Part shown: positions 48,774-61,689 of the stretch, piece after piece
Layout: each line of letters starts with the position of its first letter
How positions within the stretch are numbered: position 1 is the stretch's first letter
From: Siderastrea siderea
Taxonomy: Eukaryota > Cnidaria > Anthozoa > Scleractinia > Rhizangiidae
DNA length: 64,000 bases
Assembly (NCBI GenBank): GCA_964030785.1
Contig: OZ034967.1
Span: forward strand, 56,147,265 to 56,211,264
Direction: 5' to 3'
Notes under the pieces: model-generated
What the model saw: only the letters and a program-made list of their open reading frames with translations
Databases searched by the model: none
What the model was told of the DNA's origin: nothing
Program-made: the position numbers and the translations under genes

Positions 48774-48832
48774 CCAGCCAGTAAGGCAGGAAACACAAGT
48801 CACGTATCTTAAGTGATAGATACAAGACTTAG

Positions 48833-50095
48833 TATAACCTGGCACATTGCTAACAACATTAGAAAAGCTAAACTGGCACTTGGACTCATTAGATATGCTG
48901 CGAAACGAAACGTCACTTAGCAGTTTAGCACAGCTGATATTGAGCAGACTGCAGTATGAGTTACACCTGTGCTCTCCAATCTCGGATACCCAGTTCGCTA
49001 GTATGGACCGCGTCCTGTGCCAAGATTTGCGAATCATCTCCGGGGCAACCTCCAAAACATCTGAAGAAGCCAGCCTTTATGATATGGGTTTCACTAGTAT
49101 GCAGCACTCTTACAGACTCCAAGCCGCTCAGCAACACGTCAGAGCCTTCACTACAGAGAATCACCCGTTATATAACGAACTTCACCACCACGAGGACGTT
49201 ACAGTAAGACTCAAGTGTGTAACTCCATGACCCTGGCACCAAGGAACGTGGAGGAAGATGTGGTACCACTGGGGAAATATAACATCAGATCCATGGGTTC
49301 TGTACAATGACAAACCCTTAGTGATTGACCCTGGGGGAGACCGGAGCTGGCTAGAGAGAGATGGCGCCATCAACAATGCCGAGGTATCCTAATACTTAAA
49401 ATCCATAGATGCTAACATCGTTATTGCTACGGATGGCTCGTTCCATGATAATATCACTGCTTAGGGTGGGGCAGTTTGAAGGAACAACAGTAAAGCATTT
49501 AAATGGTGTGCTGGATGGCACGGTAACACCAGCTCCTTTAGGGCCGAGTCAGAAATCTATGAGGATGCTCTGATCTGGATGGAAAGTAACACCGTGGAGG
49601 AAGACAATGAAGTCATTGTTACTGACTCACTGAGCCTCGTAAGCAAGGCTGCAATGTGGTCACGTGAAATAACCTTGGGTCAAAACTATCAGTAACGTCA
49701 AGGCCAATTACCGAACTGGCATTAGGTAGAATGAGACTGCAGACTAGTTGGCAGAAGCAGCAGAACCTATCTATTCCATTCAATTGCACCCAAATGACGT
49801 CAAGAACAGGCTGTATACAGAGGCTAGAAAGACCCCTCCGCCTAGACGAACCTGGCGGTCTTTAAGTAGAATGGAATCTGCAGGCATTGGATATGGACCC
49901 AAACAGCACATAAGAGGAACTGCAAGGCGGATTAGCACTCAACAAATCCTTGGGAGTGATATCCATGCGGGCACTAAGAGAAATACTCAGGGCAGGATGG
50001 TCTTAGTACTAGATCCTATGAGGTTGTCCAGAACCAGAACCAGAACCGGTTTTGTACATGTACCAAACGTGGAATGGAGTGAATTCAGTTAAAAG
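48833..50095 (+). pseudogene. LINE ORF2 fragment: reverse transcriptase end plus RNase H, broken
   Basis: The fragment opens with WHIANNIRKAKLALGLIRYA, shifts frame near 48910 and continues with SRLQYELHLCSP and LCQDLRIISGA, typical of the connector after the reverse transcriptase. A type I RNase H domain follows. It has IVIATDGSFHDN (first Asp, about 49420), SFRAESEIYEDALIWM (Glu), EVIVTDSLSL (Asp) and an NETAD-LAEAAE segment interrupted by TAG. Stops at 49228 and several more through 49750 show decay. RNase H placement fits the Jockey/I/R1-type LINE groups; the clade is not resolved. Confidence 0.8.
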
Positions 50096-50543
50096 AAATG
50101 CGTTGGCAAACCAGCTTCCAAACCAGGAAGGTGGCTATAAAGTTTGAGTCTATGGACTAAATCCTTAATTGTGACGATTTATATTTGATGAAAGCTATTG
50201 AGCAGTTCTTTCCTGTGATTACCGTATGTGCAAAGACGGCCAAAATGTAGGCAAATTTTAAATTTACATGGTGAGAAATGACCCCTAAATTTCTACCCGG
50301 TAAGTTTAAAACTAGCCTGCAATCGTCTGCGAATTATAGGACGCGATGTCTTGGGCGGGCGAGAATCGCGCCTGTGCCTCACATGCACCGTATAATTTAC
50401 AAACGTCTGTCAGCATCCCATAGTTTTGGGCTCCTGTGCCTGTTAATTAGGCTTGTTTAAGCTAGTTTTACACTTGTACCAAGGAAATTTAAGTTTTACT
50501 AGCTCCACTGTTAATGTAATTTCAATAACAAAGCGTTAAGTAC

Positions 50544-50667
50544 CTGAAAACTTGTCCTCACAGTTTTGTCCTAAGAACAGTGGAGGACACTGGCAACTGT
50601 AACTGTCCTGTTCGTACAATGGAACACATGTTCCGCCATTACCACACGGTGCCTTGTCACATGGGCT
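50544..50667 (-). CDS. PAN/EGF secreted protein, exon 2 (EGF-like domain)
   Basis: On the minus strand an acceptor GTGTGGCAG is followed by 41 codons plus one base, ending at a GTACTT donor. The product [18 protein letters not shown], then [17 protein letters not shown], has the six cysteines and the NGGTC and GxxC spacing of an EGF domain. Phase 0 on entry fits exon 1, and phase 1 on exit fits exon 3, giving KFSD at the junction. Too short to be found as a long open frame; identified from cysteine spacing and splice sites. Confidence 0.8.
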
Positions 50668-52250
50668 CTGCCACACGAAACGAGAACATTTCAATTAAGA
50701 CTTTTGCTCTGATTTTCCAAGGAGCGGATGATTTTATTAGAGTGGACAAAGCCTTATCCAACGAATATTGTTTGTTGGTTGGTACATATGTTTTTTATTG
50801 AATAGATTTATCGAGATATTCATTCACTGCGCAAAGATCTAAATTATCCGCTATGTGGAGAATAGGAGCAACAGGTAACCAGTAGATCGTACAAGACTAG
50901 CAGAAAGCAGTCCTAACATTGCGATCTGCATCTTAAAAACGACATTCAGTAAGAATCAAGCATTATTTTATGCTTAGAAATAGGTATTGGTAAAACTAGA
51001 AACCTGGTGTAGCTCGTTTCCGCCAGAAGAGCTTTAATTTCGACTATCGCATTAATGATGTCAATTCCACAGAAACGAAATCTTGAAAATCCGTACTATA
51101 TAAACTTGCATCGGGCGCAGAAAAAAGAAAAAGATATACACTTTCTGTCAACAGAGCAAGTCTTCTTCATTACCTAGATATTAAACACCAGTAGTGGTAT
51201 TAACTGAACACAAACAAATCGCTCATTGTTTGTGCGCATCCTTACTGCGCAAGTAATTCATGTCGCAAACTCATGCCACGTCAGTTGCCACGTCATGCAT
51301 CGAGCGCGCGCGCTTCGTAAGAAATGCAGACAAATACAGTGGTGGTGGGTATTTTTGTATCCATAAACGTGCTTAACTCTCTCAAATGCACTGTGATCCC
51401 ATTCTTTTTCGATATATCACTTTCTTTGTTAGTTTTCTTTTTTTTTAATTTTTTTTTTTTTATTAAATTTATTTGCATATTTCACACATACAGTTACATA
51501 CATACATAGCATATTAACTCACTCTAACACTCGGTGACAATAACTCAGTCTCACTCTCACAATAACAACATTAACTCTCACAGTAACAATATTAACGCAC
51601 TCTCACTCTTACACATAAAAACATTACATTATTGCATATCCGTTTTAGCCTTACAATGTATGAATATACCTTTATAAACTAAATAAATCTATAATAGAGT
51701 TACAATATCCATTTTTCTCTAAATTTATCTAAATTGTTATTTTTCGTACAAATATACTTTTCAGTTTCATATTTTAAATTAACTTTAAATTTAAAGCCAC
51801 GTACGTTTGGAAGTTCTTTATTTCTTCTACAATCCCATAAATATATTTTTCCTAGGAGTAACAGGTAGTTAAGTAAGAGGCATCCTGGTGTTAGAACACC
51901 AATTAAAACTTCTTTCCAATTAAGATGTATTTGTTGACTTGTCCAAGACAGATAATAGGACTCAAAATCTTTCCAAAAAGAGCTTGAGTGTGAACAATCA
52001 TAAAAGAAATGCTGCAATGTTTCTGATTCCTGCTTGCAGAAAGAACACAGATTGTCTGAAATGTAACCAATTTTATGTAATTTTGAATTTGTGTAGAGTA
52101 TGGAGTTCAACACTTTGTACTGAAAAGCCTTTACATATGGCTCAAAAGTGACAGAATGGGGGAGTAAAAAAACATTTTTCAATGCTTCGTCTGATAAGTT
52201 TAGGTCACTTTTCAATTTTTGCGCAAGATTAGGAAGACGTGCCTTCTTAA

Positions 52251-55200
52251 GAGCGGCTTACTGTAACGATCACCTATACCTATGCAGGATAGAAAAATTC
52301 GATTTTCTCAAACTTTGTCACAATAAAGGGTTTTGCTAACTTGTTTCAAAACTGCAACTCTGAAGTTGTTTCGATTTTTATTTTTTTGTCGAGACGGTGT
52401 TTTGTATTTGCCCACCAAAAGCACCCGAAATCGACCCTAAAATCCCACTTTAGTTGAAAGCTAACTAGCCAACATAATATCCGTAGCAGGAAAATCTAAC
52501 CCATAGCATTACAATATAATCTTTCAACAGTTATTCAGCGCTACCAGAACCGAAGGTAATTTGAACCCCAATTTTTTATTAAATTGTAAAAATTATAACC
52601 TGCGAAGGCGTTGCGTTACTTTGAAAATTAGGTCAAATTCGTGGGCCAAAAAGTCAACGTGGTACATGGATTTACCTATCAAAACTATTATTCAGGACAA
52701 AAGTATCACTCCATCTTAGCTTTTATCGTAAAACTAGCTTGGGTACATAAAACGAAAAATTTTGAGAGCGTCTTGAAAAGATGGCACTTGAGCTTGTTGA
52801 TTGACATTTTGACCTTTTACGCTGCGAGTGCTATCACAAACGTAAGTCAAGAAATGTTCGAATGTGGGTCTACTCTCCCGAAAAATAGTCTTTTGGGCAT
52901 CTTGAATATCTGAGGGTTATTTATAAGTCATTACTAAGCTCCAAACGAGTATATTTAGCAGAGGTTTATTTGAATTACAAAATGTACATTTGACAGTTGG
53001 CAAGTTTGCTCACGGCACGCGACACAATATCAGTTTATAAATCAGCACATCGACAAAAACATCGAGAAACCTAGTGGAATAGACTGTAAAAAAGTACTTG
53101 GAAGTATTTCTTACCTTAATCCAGCCTAGAGAGATGGTGATATTACTGCTCAAGCTTAAATGAAACGCGAGCGAAACGTTCGCTGCTTCGAAACATTTGC
53201 CAGGTTACATATTAACTGGCAGACACAGGGATCCCAAGCGCGCGTAAGAGTGTCATTCTTGTGCCTCGCATTTTACAGGCTACATATCAAACACTTAGAG
53301 AAGCTACGATGTGCTGTTCACTTAATACGATTGCCAACTCACGACTCGCTTTCTTATTGTTGTAAGCAGTAATCACCTCTGCATTGTGGTAGCTATAGGC
53401 TTCTGAGTACGTTTATAAGCCTCACTCTATGTACCTAAATACCGTTATTATTAGCATACACTCCTTTTTTTATGAGAACGTAAATTTTTTTAGCTGAGGC
53501 TGAACCGAAACCGAATGTTGTTATTTTTTTTGGCGATATGAGCCTGAAACATTCTTAACAATAAATCATAGCTCTGAATGAAAGAAAGAACAAATAGGTC
53601 AAATTCTACCAATTCCCTAAAAATTGTGCGTGTTTCAGGTGTTTGCTTTATTAAAATTCTAGCATTTGAGGATCATTTAGGCTGTAAATTACTCTGACCA
53701 AGTTATTACACTGTAGTTTATTCTCACATATCTTAGTGTACAAATATGAAGACAACGTAAAGGCGTTCTTAACAAAATCTTAGCCTGGGTATGTTCTTAG
53801 CATGTTCTTAAAATTTTGGCCAATCCCAGCCTCAATGTTCTCATAAAAAAGGTTCTTATATAAAAAAAAGAGTGTATATAATTTAGATAAAAAATAAAAT
53901 TAATGAAAAATACTGAAAAAGATGTAGCGAATAATACGTTGCGGGAAAAAAGAAAGAAATCTGGCAAAGTCTTTGACCGGCGGGCGGTCGACACGCGCTT
54001 CACTTAGCAGGCGACTTTCGCGCTCGATTTTTTATGACTATCCCTCCCTGAGCAGAAAGAGAGACTGTTCGTAGTCTAACTAGGTTGGATTTATATGTGG
54101 AAAGCGTCCTGCGTACTAGTAGTGTCAGCAATATCGAAATCGATCTGACCCATGTGGTAATAAAGAAAAAATATGGTATAATTTCATGATGCATTTCCTA
54201 GTCCAGCAAGCACAAGAGCCTTTGCTTTTGCTTCCATTTGTTGTGCAACTCAGCACGTGCCTCAGCCCGTATTTTTGGTATTATATGGCCCTTCTGCACG
54301 AGAAGAGGAACTGAATCAGTTTCACAGCTTGAGTGCCACCACTGCTAGGTGACACCACTGGAACTGGCTTCTGAATCCAAGCGGCCCTGTGCACCGAACT
54401 GATAGAGAAATCAACTTGTTTCTTCATGTTGAAGGCTGCATCACTCCTACACCTTTTTCATCAATACCCGCATCAGTTGAAAGCCAAGCAAAAAGAATGC
54501 GGTTTGTTTGCATTCGCACATGAGCCGCTTCATCATATGATGCTATCAAAAAAGTAAAAATCTTAACCCTATGGCATTTTCTGTTTTTGTGCACTGCATT
54601 TGTTCTTGGGTTTCCTCCAAGAGACTGCTGTTTTCGGTACGGCTGTTTCTTCTGCAGCTTCGACTGGCATTTCCAATTGTCTCTCATCGAGCCTTCCGTG
54701 GCACTGCCGAATTACACACATATATTTCATTTTCAGCAGTATTCATAATGCATAAGTCAATTCCAGCAATACCCATCGCCCCCCCTCCCCCCCCCCTCCT
54801 CCTTGGGCCAACATCTGGCATTAGAGAAAAAAAGGCAAATTCCTGGGGGTGGGGAAGACAAATAACTCCGTCAAATGCCCCTAGGTGGGACCAAAAAAGA
54901 AGGCAAATGCTCCACCCCTGGAATCATCCAGAAAGCAACACTGCTCAAGATTTAATAAATCATAACACCCATCATTATTTTCAATGTTGTTTGGTTGTTT
55001 ACTGTGCGTCTATCCTCCAGTTGTTCATTTGGTTTAATGCTACTTATCAATAACACGCCAAATTGTGTACACGACAGTTGCTTTTGGTTCACTATTTCGT
55101 TCAATTATTCGTTCATTTATTTGATTTTGACGTGCACAATTCATAAGTGTTTATTTAATATGCTAAAAAATGCTGTTAAAAATATATTAAGTTATTGAAG

Positions 55201-57240
55201 AACTGAAAATGCATGATCTTTACTTAACAAATGGCCAGAAACGAAAAAGCTTTTTACGAAAGTGATCATCTTGAATAACTTTTAAGATCCATTTATTACG
55301 TGCGTAACCAAACCCTGACATGGGTGTCAAATGCCCCAGGGCCGCCTGGTGGGTAGGCAAATGCCCGACCCCCGGGCAGTGAAAATTTTTAGATGCCCCA
55401 CCCCCGAGATTAAAATGTCAGCAAATGCCCAACTAATTCCCGGGGTGATGGGTACCGCTGGAATTGACTGATGCATTTAACATCGTTTCAATATTTTATG
55501 TTTTAGGGTAAATTTGTCGGCGAGAGTCTATACACTGTAAAAATATAAAAATTAATCTTTACCCCGAGCATATGCCCTGATAAAAGGAAGTGCTAAACCG
55601 TATTTCACGCAAATAACTCTCCAATTACATCCCCGGACATAAGTGCACCAATCCACCTGACAATCTAAAATATTTTCTTTTCCTTCCCTTTATTATGAGA
55701 AAATGAATTATTTACATTTAATTATTTCAAATCACTTTGCAACTCTTTGGGAAGTAACACACCAGTGGAGTGGAATAGCTGCCTGGAATGGGACAGGGCA
55801 GGTCATGGGCTCCTGGACAGGGTATACTGTAAACCAATAAGGGTAATTGTATTGCCCAATATTTTGGTGAGACAAAACTCACCTTTCTGCGTGGTCTTGG
55901 GTATCTTTTTGCACAGCTTCTTACAACCATATATTGCACTGTTGGCACTAGAACCACATGTTTCTCCAACAAGTTTGGCAAAGCGACATGAAGCCAAATA
56001 ACAGGTTGCACTCAGACTGAGCCTCTTGAAATTATGTCAAACCACCAATATAACGCACAGCAAATACGGGATTGCGGAATTTATAATTGTAGTGGAAACA
56101 TACATGTCTAGGTGTGATAGGACCAAATGGCTCTTTGATTTACGATGAATAATGAGAAGTGTAAGAAAACAAAGCACCAAAATTAAAACAAACAAAAAGA
56201 GTCGGGAAAATGTAGCAACTAAGACGCAAGCTATCGTGCGAGCTTGGGACGCCTGTGCCTGTCAGTTAATATGTAACCAGGCAAATGTTTTGAAGCAGCC
56301 GGAGCGTTTCGTTCACGTTTCGTTTCGTTCAAGCTGGCGATATCACCATCTCTTATCAAGATAGGCTAGATTAAGGTAAGAAATACTTCCGAGTATTTAG
56401 TTAACAATCTATTCCACCAGGTTTCTCGATGTTTTTGTCGATGTGCTGATTTATAAACTGATATTGTGTCGCGTGCCGTGAGCAAACTTGCCAACTGTCA
56501 AATGTACATTTTGTAATTCAAATAAACCTCTGCTAAAAATACTCGTTTGGAGCTTAGTAATGACTTATAAATAACCCTCAGATATTCAAGATGCCCAAAA
56601 GACTATTTTTCGGGAGATTAGACCCACATTCGAACATTTCTGGTCTGATGTTTGTGATAGCACTCGCAGCGTAAAAGGTCAAAATGTCAATCAACAAGCT
56701 CAAGTGCCATCTTTTCAAGACGCTCTCAAAATTTTTCGTTTTATTTACCCAAGCTAGTTTTACGATAAAAGCTAAGACAGAGTGATACTTTTGTCCTGAA
56801 TAATAGTTTTGATAGGTATATCCATGTACCACGTTGACTTTTTGGCCCATGAATTTGACCTAAATTTCAAAGTAACGCAACGCCGTCGCAGGTTATCATT
56901 TTAAAAATTTAATAAAAAATTTGGGTTCAAGTTACCTTCGGTTCTGACAGCGCTGAATAACTGTTGAAAGATTGTATTATAACACTGTGGGTTAGATTTT
57001 CCTGGTACGGATATTATGTTGGCTTGGTAGGTTTCGACAAAAGTGGGATTTCAGGGTCGATTTCGGGTGCTTTTGGTGGGCAAATACAAAACACCGTCTC
57101 GACAAAAAAATAAAAATCCAAACAACTTCTAAGTTGCAGTTTTGAAACAAGTTAGCAAAACCCTTTATTGTGACAAAGTTTGAGAAAATCGAATTTTTCT
57201 ATCTTGCATAGGTATAGGTGATCGTTACAGCAAGCCGCTC
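52251..57240. mobile_element. 5.0 kb TTAA-target foldback transposon inserted in LINE ORF2
   Basis: The ends GAGCGGCTTACTGTAACG (left) and the inverted form (right, GAGCGGCTTGCTGTAACG) match the 7.3 kb element's ends. TTAA is at 52247-52250 and 57241-57244. The inverted arms are about 1 kb (52251 to about 53240 and about 56230 to 57240), high in identity; mirror frames at 52641-52913 and 56578-56850 reflect this rather than genes. The 3 kb centre has no recognisable transposase. Deleting the element and one TTAA restores ORF2's phase, proving insertion. Confidence 0.9.
54754..55469. mobile_element. Small foldback element nested in the 5.0 kb transposon
   Basis: AGTCAATTCCAGC at the left is mirrored by GCTGGAATTGACT at the right. 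G/C-rich runs and repeated GGCAAATGCCC-like motifs lie on both sides. ATGCAT occurs next to both ends and could be a target duplication. Confidence 0.6.
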
Positions 57241-60200
57241 TTAAGTACTAACAGAGAATAGTAATCTTTTGATTTTTTTTTGGTTACGTCAAAAAGGTCA
57301 TTGACCAAATTAAAAGATGGGTTTTGGAATTGATACACGTAATCTAGATTGGGATTTCGTAGGTTAGGGGGAATTGAATGACGCAAACCAGTCCATTCCA
57401 GAAAGTTGGTCTTTTCTAAGTGTTTTTCAACTAATTTGTAAGAATCGATATTATTGAGGTCAAATCGAAGGTCTCTTGTAGTTTGGATTCCATAGTGAAA
57501 ATACTTTATATAAAATACTGGTTTATTATTGATTCTGATTTCCTGGTTATTCCAAATAATGTATTGCCATCTGTTGTCAACTGCATTGTCTTCGCGAAAC
57601 TGAGACCACCATTCCAATAGTTCTAAGTAGAACTGCGAATTAATATTGAGATCTTTAGTGTTGTAGTTACAACTGAAAAGAGCCAAGCCACCTGTTTCTT
57701 TTAAGAGATAGTTTAAGTAATTTTTCCATGCTCCCGAGTTTTCGCCAAAAATTCTTTTGAGCCAGGAGAGGCGGATAGATTTAATCATGCTTTCAATATC
57801 AACCATGTTAAGACCTCCACCTTCATAATTATGAATTACAGATACTCTGGTCACTTTATCTTTACCGTTCCATAAAAACTTGTAAATCAAACCGTTCAGT
57901 TCTTTAATAATATTTTTGGGTGTAGGCAATACAGAGGATAGGTATACAATTTTTGGGAGGAGCAGAGTTTTAATTATGGTAACTTTTCCGTAGAGGGATA
58001 GCCCCCTGGACGACCAAATATTGATCAACTTTTTTATGTCGTCAAGTTTGTCGGAGAAGTTTTTCAGATAGAGCAATTGTTTGTCATATGAGAAGAAGAC
58101 TCCGAGGGCTTTTATTGGATCTTGAGGCCATTTAATACCGAGGGGTTTCATTTCACTATCTTTCAGCGTGCCTATCCACATCCCCTCCGTCTTTGATCTA
58201 TTTATTTTCAAACCTGACAACTTTTTAAATTCGTCTAACAGCTGAAAGAGTCTATGTGCCGATTCTATATTAGAAAGAACTGCAGTTGTATCATCAGCGT
58301 ATTGGAGGAGTTTAGTTTCCTGTTGTTCAATTGCAATCCCTTTTATTTCCACATTATCCCTTACCGCAATTGCCAATATCTCTACAGCTAGAAGAAAAAG
58401 ATAAGGTGACAAAGGGTCACCTTGTCTGACACCGCGAGTGAGATAAAAGTATTCTGAAGACAGGCCGTTATTAATCACACAACTTTGAATATTCTTATAA
58501 AAAGTCTTTATCCAACATTTGAATTCGGGACCAAAATTGAAAGCATCCAGACAATGAAACAAGAAATTCCACTCTAAAGAGTCGAAGGCTTTTTGGAAAT
58601 CAATAAATATCAACAGGCCAGGTATATTATTCTTTTCTGTAAAATCCATGATGTCAAAAATAGACCTGATCGTCTCACCGATATAGCGGTCTTTAACGTA
58701 ACCGCTTTGATTGCAATGAATGATATGCGGCAGAATATTTTTTATTCTTGTGGCAATTACTTTCGAGATTATTTTAGCATCTACATTGACGAGAGAGATA
58801 GGCCTCCAATTTTCTATGAACGTGCGATCTTTACCTTTTTTTTCAATCAAAGTAATGACAGCTTGTCTCTGGGAATTGGACATTTCTTCCTTTTTAAAGG
58901 ACTCATTTACACAATTAATAAACGGTTCGCAAATAAGATTCCAGCATTTCTTATAAAATTCAATTGGTATTCCATCATTTCCCGGAGACTTATTATTCTG
59001 AAAACTTTCCAAGATCTCACTACATTCTTCAGCTGTAATTCCGCCTTCACATGATTGCTTTTGTTCTTCAGATAATTGGGGAATGTTCAAATCATCTAGA
59101 AACGACTTTACACGATCAGAGTCTGTTGCTTTTGTTTGATATAAGTTCCGATAAAATTTCTTTTGTTCTGATAGTATATGATATGGATCCGTTGTTATAA
59201 CACCGCTTATTGACAATTTTCTAATATGTTTTTTGACATGGTTTCTCTTTTCCAAATTCAGAAAGTATTTAGTACTTCGTTCACCGTGTTCATGCCAGCG
59301 GGCTCTCGCACGTACGATGATTCCATTTGTTTTCTCTTCATAAAGCAATTCCAACTTCTCTTTGATTTCATTTAAACGCGATCTATTTAAATCATTAGGA
59401 TTATTTTCATGAAGCCTGGTTGCTTCTTCGTATTCTTGTTGAAACAAGTTTTCTTTTTGGTTTCTTTTCTTGGCCTTCTCTTTAGAGTATTTAATTGCGT
59501 GCATTCTGATATTGTATTTGACCCAATCCCAAACGCAGCGTTTGTCAGATAATTGATTTTCACCCTCAGACGTTCATCGAGGTATATTGGCACCCAAATA
59601 TTTTAAGTATTCTTCATCATCTAACAGAGAAGCATTCATTTTCCACATTCCAGGGCCTTTTGCTTCTCCAATTCTACCGAAGACTATGCTAATAGCTGCG
59701 TGATCAGTTCTTATTGCAGGAATAATATCAGTTGAGTCGACAAAATCGCAGAGATTATTAGAAATTAGCCAGAAATCTAAACGACATAATATTGTGGGGG
59801 ACTTTTGGCCCCACGTGTAACTTTTTGTCAGAGGATGTTTAACCCTCCAAATATCAACAAGATCTAACTCGTTTTGCAGGGTTCCTATACTCTCCACGAC
59901 CGATTTCCTTGGGATCATTATTCCACCTCGCTTGTCTAGAATTGGGTTTAAAGGACAATTGAAGTCTCCACCTAGAATAATGTTTTCTTCAGAATCTAAA
60001 TTTTCGATTTGAAGCAAAGTGTGCAATTTTCTAAAAAAAAAGGTCGAGTCTTTATCTTTGTTTGGTGCGTAAATGTTCACGAGTACATACACTTTATCAT
60101 CAACTTGAACTTTTGAGATAATAAAGCGCCCCAAGGGGTCTGCAGTTGTAGAAAGTTCCGTGCAATTAGCTTTGTTACTTATCAGAATTGCGGTCCCACA

Positions 60201-60392
60201 TGAGTTGGGACTACCATGTGAAAAAAGCATTTTACCACCCCATTCATTTTTCCATTGTTTTTCAGACGCTAAAACCGCGTGTGTTTCTTGTAGGAAAATT
60301 ACATCTGCATTCTTTCGGCGACACCAGGTGAAAATTGTGCGTCTCTTCTTAAAATTACTGATGCCTCTTACATTTAGAGAAACAATTTTCAA

Positions 60393-60804
60393 ATTACCTA
60401 CCAGAATTTAGCTTACGTAAACAACGATTTCCAAACCGGTTAAGTTTAATCGTTCCGAGTAAGCTAAGGATCGAAGAAATTAAGAACCATAATAAGTATA
60501 TGCTTGGTTCTTCTATAGAGGATGTGAAAGCAAATATATTTAATTTTGTAAGATCTAAATACGAACATGCGAAATTGGTACGGACAGAATTATAATAAAG
60601 GTACACATACAAACAAAAATACATGTAACCCACCTCTGAGAATGAAAGATGGAAATAAGAAGACTCCATCTAACATTCCTACTGGAGCTCCGTTCTTTAC
60701 CCACTAGCGAGATGCTGGATTAATTCAAAACAACTCAAAATATCATGTGTTTTGAGATGAAAATCGGTCACAAAATTATGACAATTCAGTGTCTCATAAG
60801 GATA
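60393..60804 (-). other. Spacer between LINE ORF1 and ORF2
   Basis: About 410 bases. A 91-codon frame (60394-60669) abuts the ORF2 ATG but has no recognisable domain. Confidence 0.5.
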
Positions 60805-61689
60805 TTATTCTGGAATAAGTTCCCCATTAATATACAGTAAATCCGGCTTGCTTGGATGAAAAAAGGCCGTCTTACCTGCCTCTTTGGCGGCTTTGAATTT
60901 TGGCATTTGGCGGCGCCTTGAATCTTGAATAGATTTAGGAAAGTCTGGATAAATGCGTATCACCTCATGACGAAGCGATCTTCCAAGCTTTGAGATTCTC
61001 TGCCTATCTTTGAATCGAAGAAATCGGGCTATTATCACTCTAGGGCCTTTAGCATTTCTCTTGCCCAGGCGGTGCACTCTTTGAAACTCAATTTCTTTAG
61101 GATTCTCAACCTTTAAGACATTAGCCATAAACTCTTGCAACACCGCTGCTGTATCTTCGTAATTTCCCTCTTCTGCCGAAGCTTCGTTTATACCTTCAAA
61201 CAGTAGATTTTCACGTCGGGAGTACGCTTCCAAATATGCCATTTCTTTATTTAGGCGTGCTATTTCAGCCTTCGAGTTATCTTTGTCCGCTGCTTGAGTT
61301 GATTTCAGGTTTTCGAAGGTGTCTGACATAAACTGCACACTTGCGTTCAATTCGCCGATTGCTTTCTCGGAGACGCGGCTCTTAGATTCCAAACTTTCTA
61401 CCCTGAGTGTTAGCTGATTAACTTGAGTTTCTACCGCTTCGAGTTTACTTAAAGTTTTGTTGATTAAAATCTCTAAGTTATCCAGCTTCTCTAACTTGTG
61501 AGATATAAGTTTTAGACTCTCAGCAATGTCCGCCGACATGTTGGAATGGTATGTGAATACCTCGTCGTCGTCTGGAGAAACTTTCCACACAATTTCTGTT
61601 GCTCTGTACCGTTTGTCAATGGGTGAGGATGATTCACTTTCTTTACCACTGGAGTTAGTCGAATATCTGTGTTTTCTTTTCGAAGTCAT
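60805..61689 (-). CDS. LINE ORF1 (L1 ORF1p-like RNA-binding protein)
   Basis: An intact 294-codon frame. A basic and Ser-rich start leads into a long heptad-patterned coiled coil (about residues 55-165, with repeated Leu and charged residues). An RRM-like segment follows, with AYSRRENLLFEGI, EFQRVHRLGKRN and RVIIARFLRFKDRQRI. A basic C-terminal domain contains RRRQMPKFKAAKEAGK. This is the architecture of L1 ORF1p: trimerisation, then nucleic-acid binding and chaperoning of the element's RNA. ORF2 starts about 410 bases downstream. The ATG is the first one after the short 5' leader. Confidence 0.85.
   Translation of the reverse strand: MTSKRKHRYSTNSSGKESESSSPIDKRYRATEIVWKVSPDDDEVFTYHSNMSADIAESLKLISHKLEKLDNLEILINKTLSKLEAVETQVNQLTLRVESLESKSRVSEKAIGELNASVQFMSDTFENLKSTQAADKDNSKAEIARLNKEMAYLEAYSRRENLLFEGINEASAEEGNYEDTAAVLQEFMANVLKVENPKEIEFQRVHRLGKRNAKGPRVIIARFLRFKDRQRISKLGRSLRHEVIRIYPDFPKSIQDSRRRQMPKFKAAKEAGKTAFFHPSKPDLLYINGELIPE

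Larger units (their letters stand above)
48631..50543 (-). other. Intron 2 of the PAN/EGF gene
   Basis: A GT donor at 50542-50543 and an AG acceptor at 48631-48632 on the minus strand. The intron contains a microsatellite and a decayed LINE fragment on the opposite strand; 50100-50540 has nothing else recognisable. Confidence 0.65.
51700..60392 (-). pseudogene. LINE ORF2 (endonuclease-reverse transcriptase), one stop and split by a transposon
   Basis: Starting at ATG 60390-60392, an apurinic-type endonuclease begins MKIVSLNVRGISN and carries VIFLQETHA, ILGGDFNCPLN and, late, IRTDHAAISI. A single TGA at 59574-59576 follows; the frame then continues unchanged (CpG-type CGA to TGA is plausible). 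The reverse transcriptase has NDGIPIEFYKKCW, WRPISLVNVDAKI, LIFIDFQKAFDSLEW (catalytic Asp), RQGDPLSPYLF and LQYADDTTAV. The frame is cut at 57244 by the TTAA element and resumes at 52250 without loss of phase. The C-terminal Cys/His motif is LCSFCKQESETLQHFFYDC. The stop is near 51700. The protein would nick genomic DNA and prime reverse transcription of its RNA. Confidence 0.92.

Noticed and set aside
52641..52913. 90-codon frame mirrored at 56578-56850
   Set aside because: Lies in inverted transposon arms; mirror conservation is at the DNA level and no start or domain context supports a gene.
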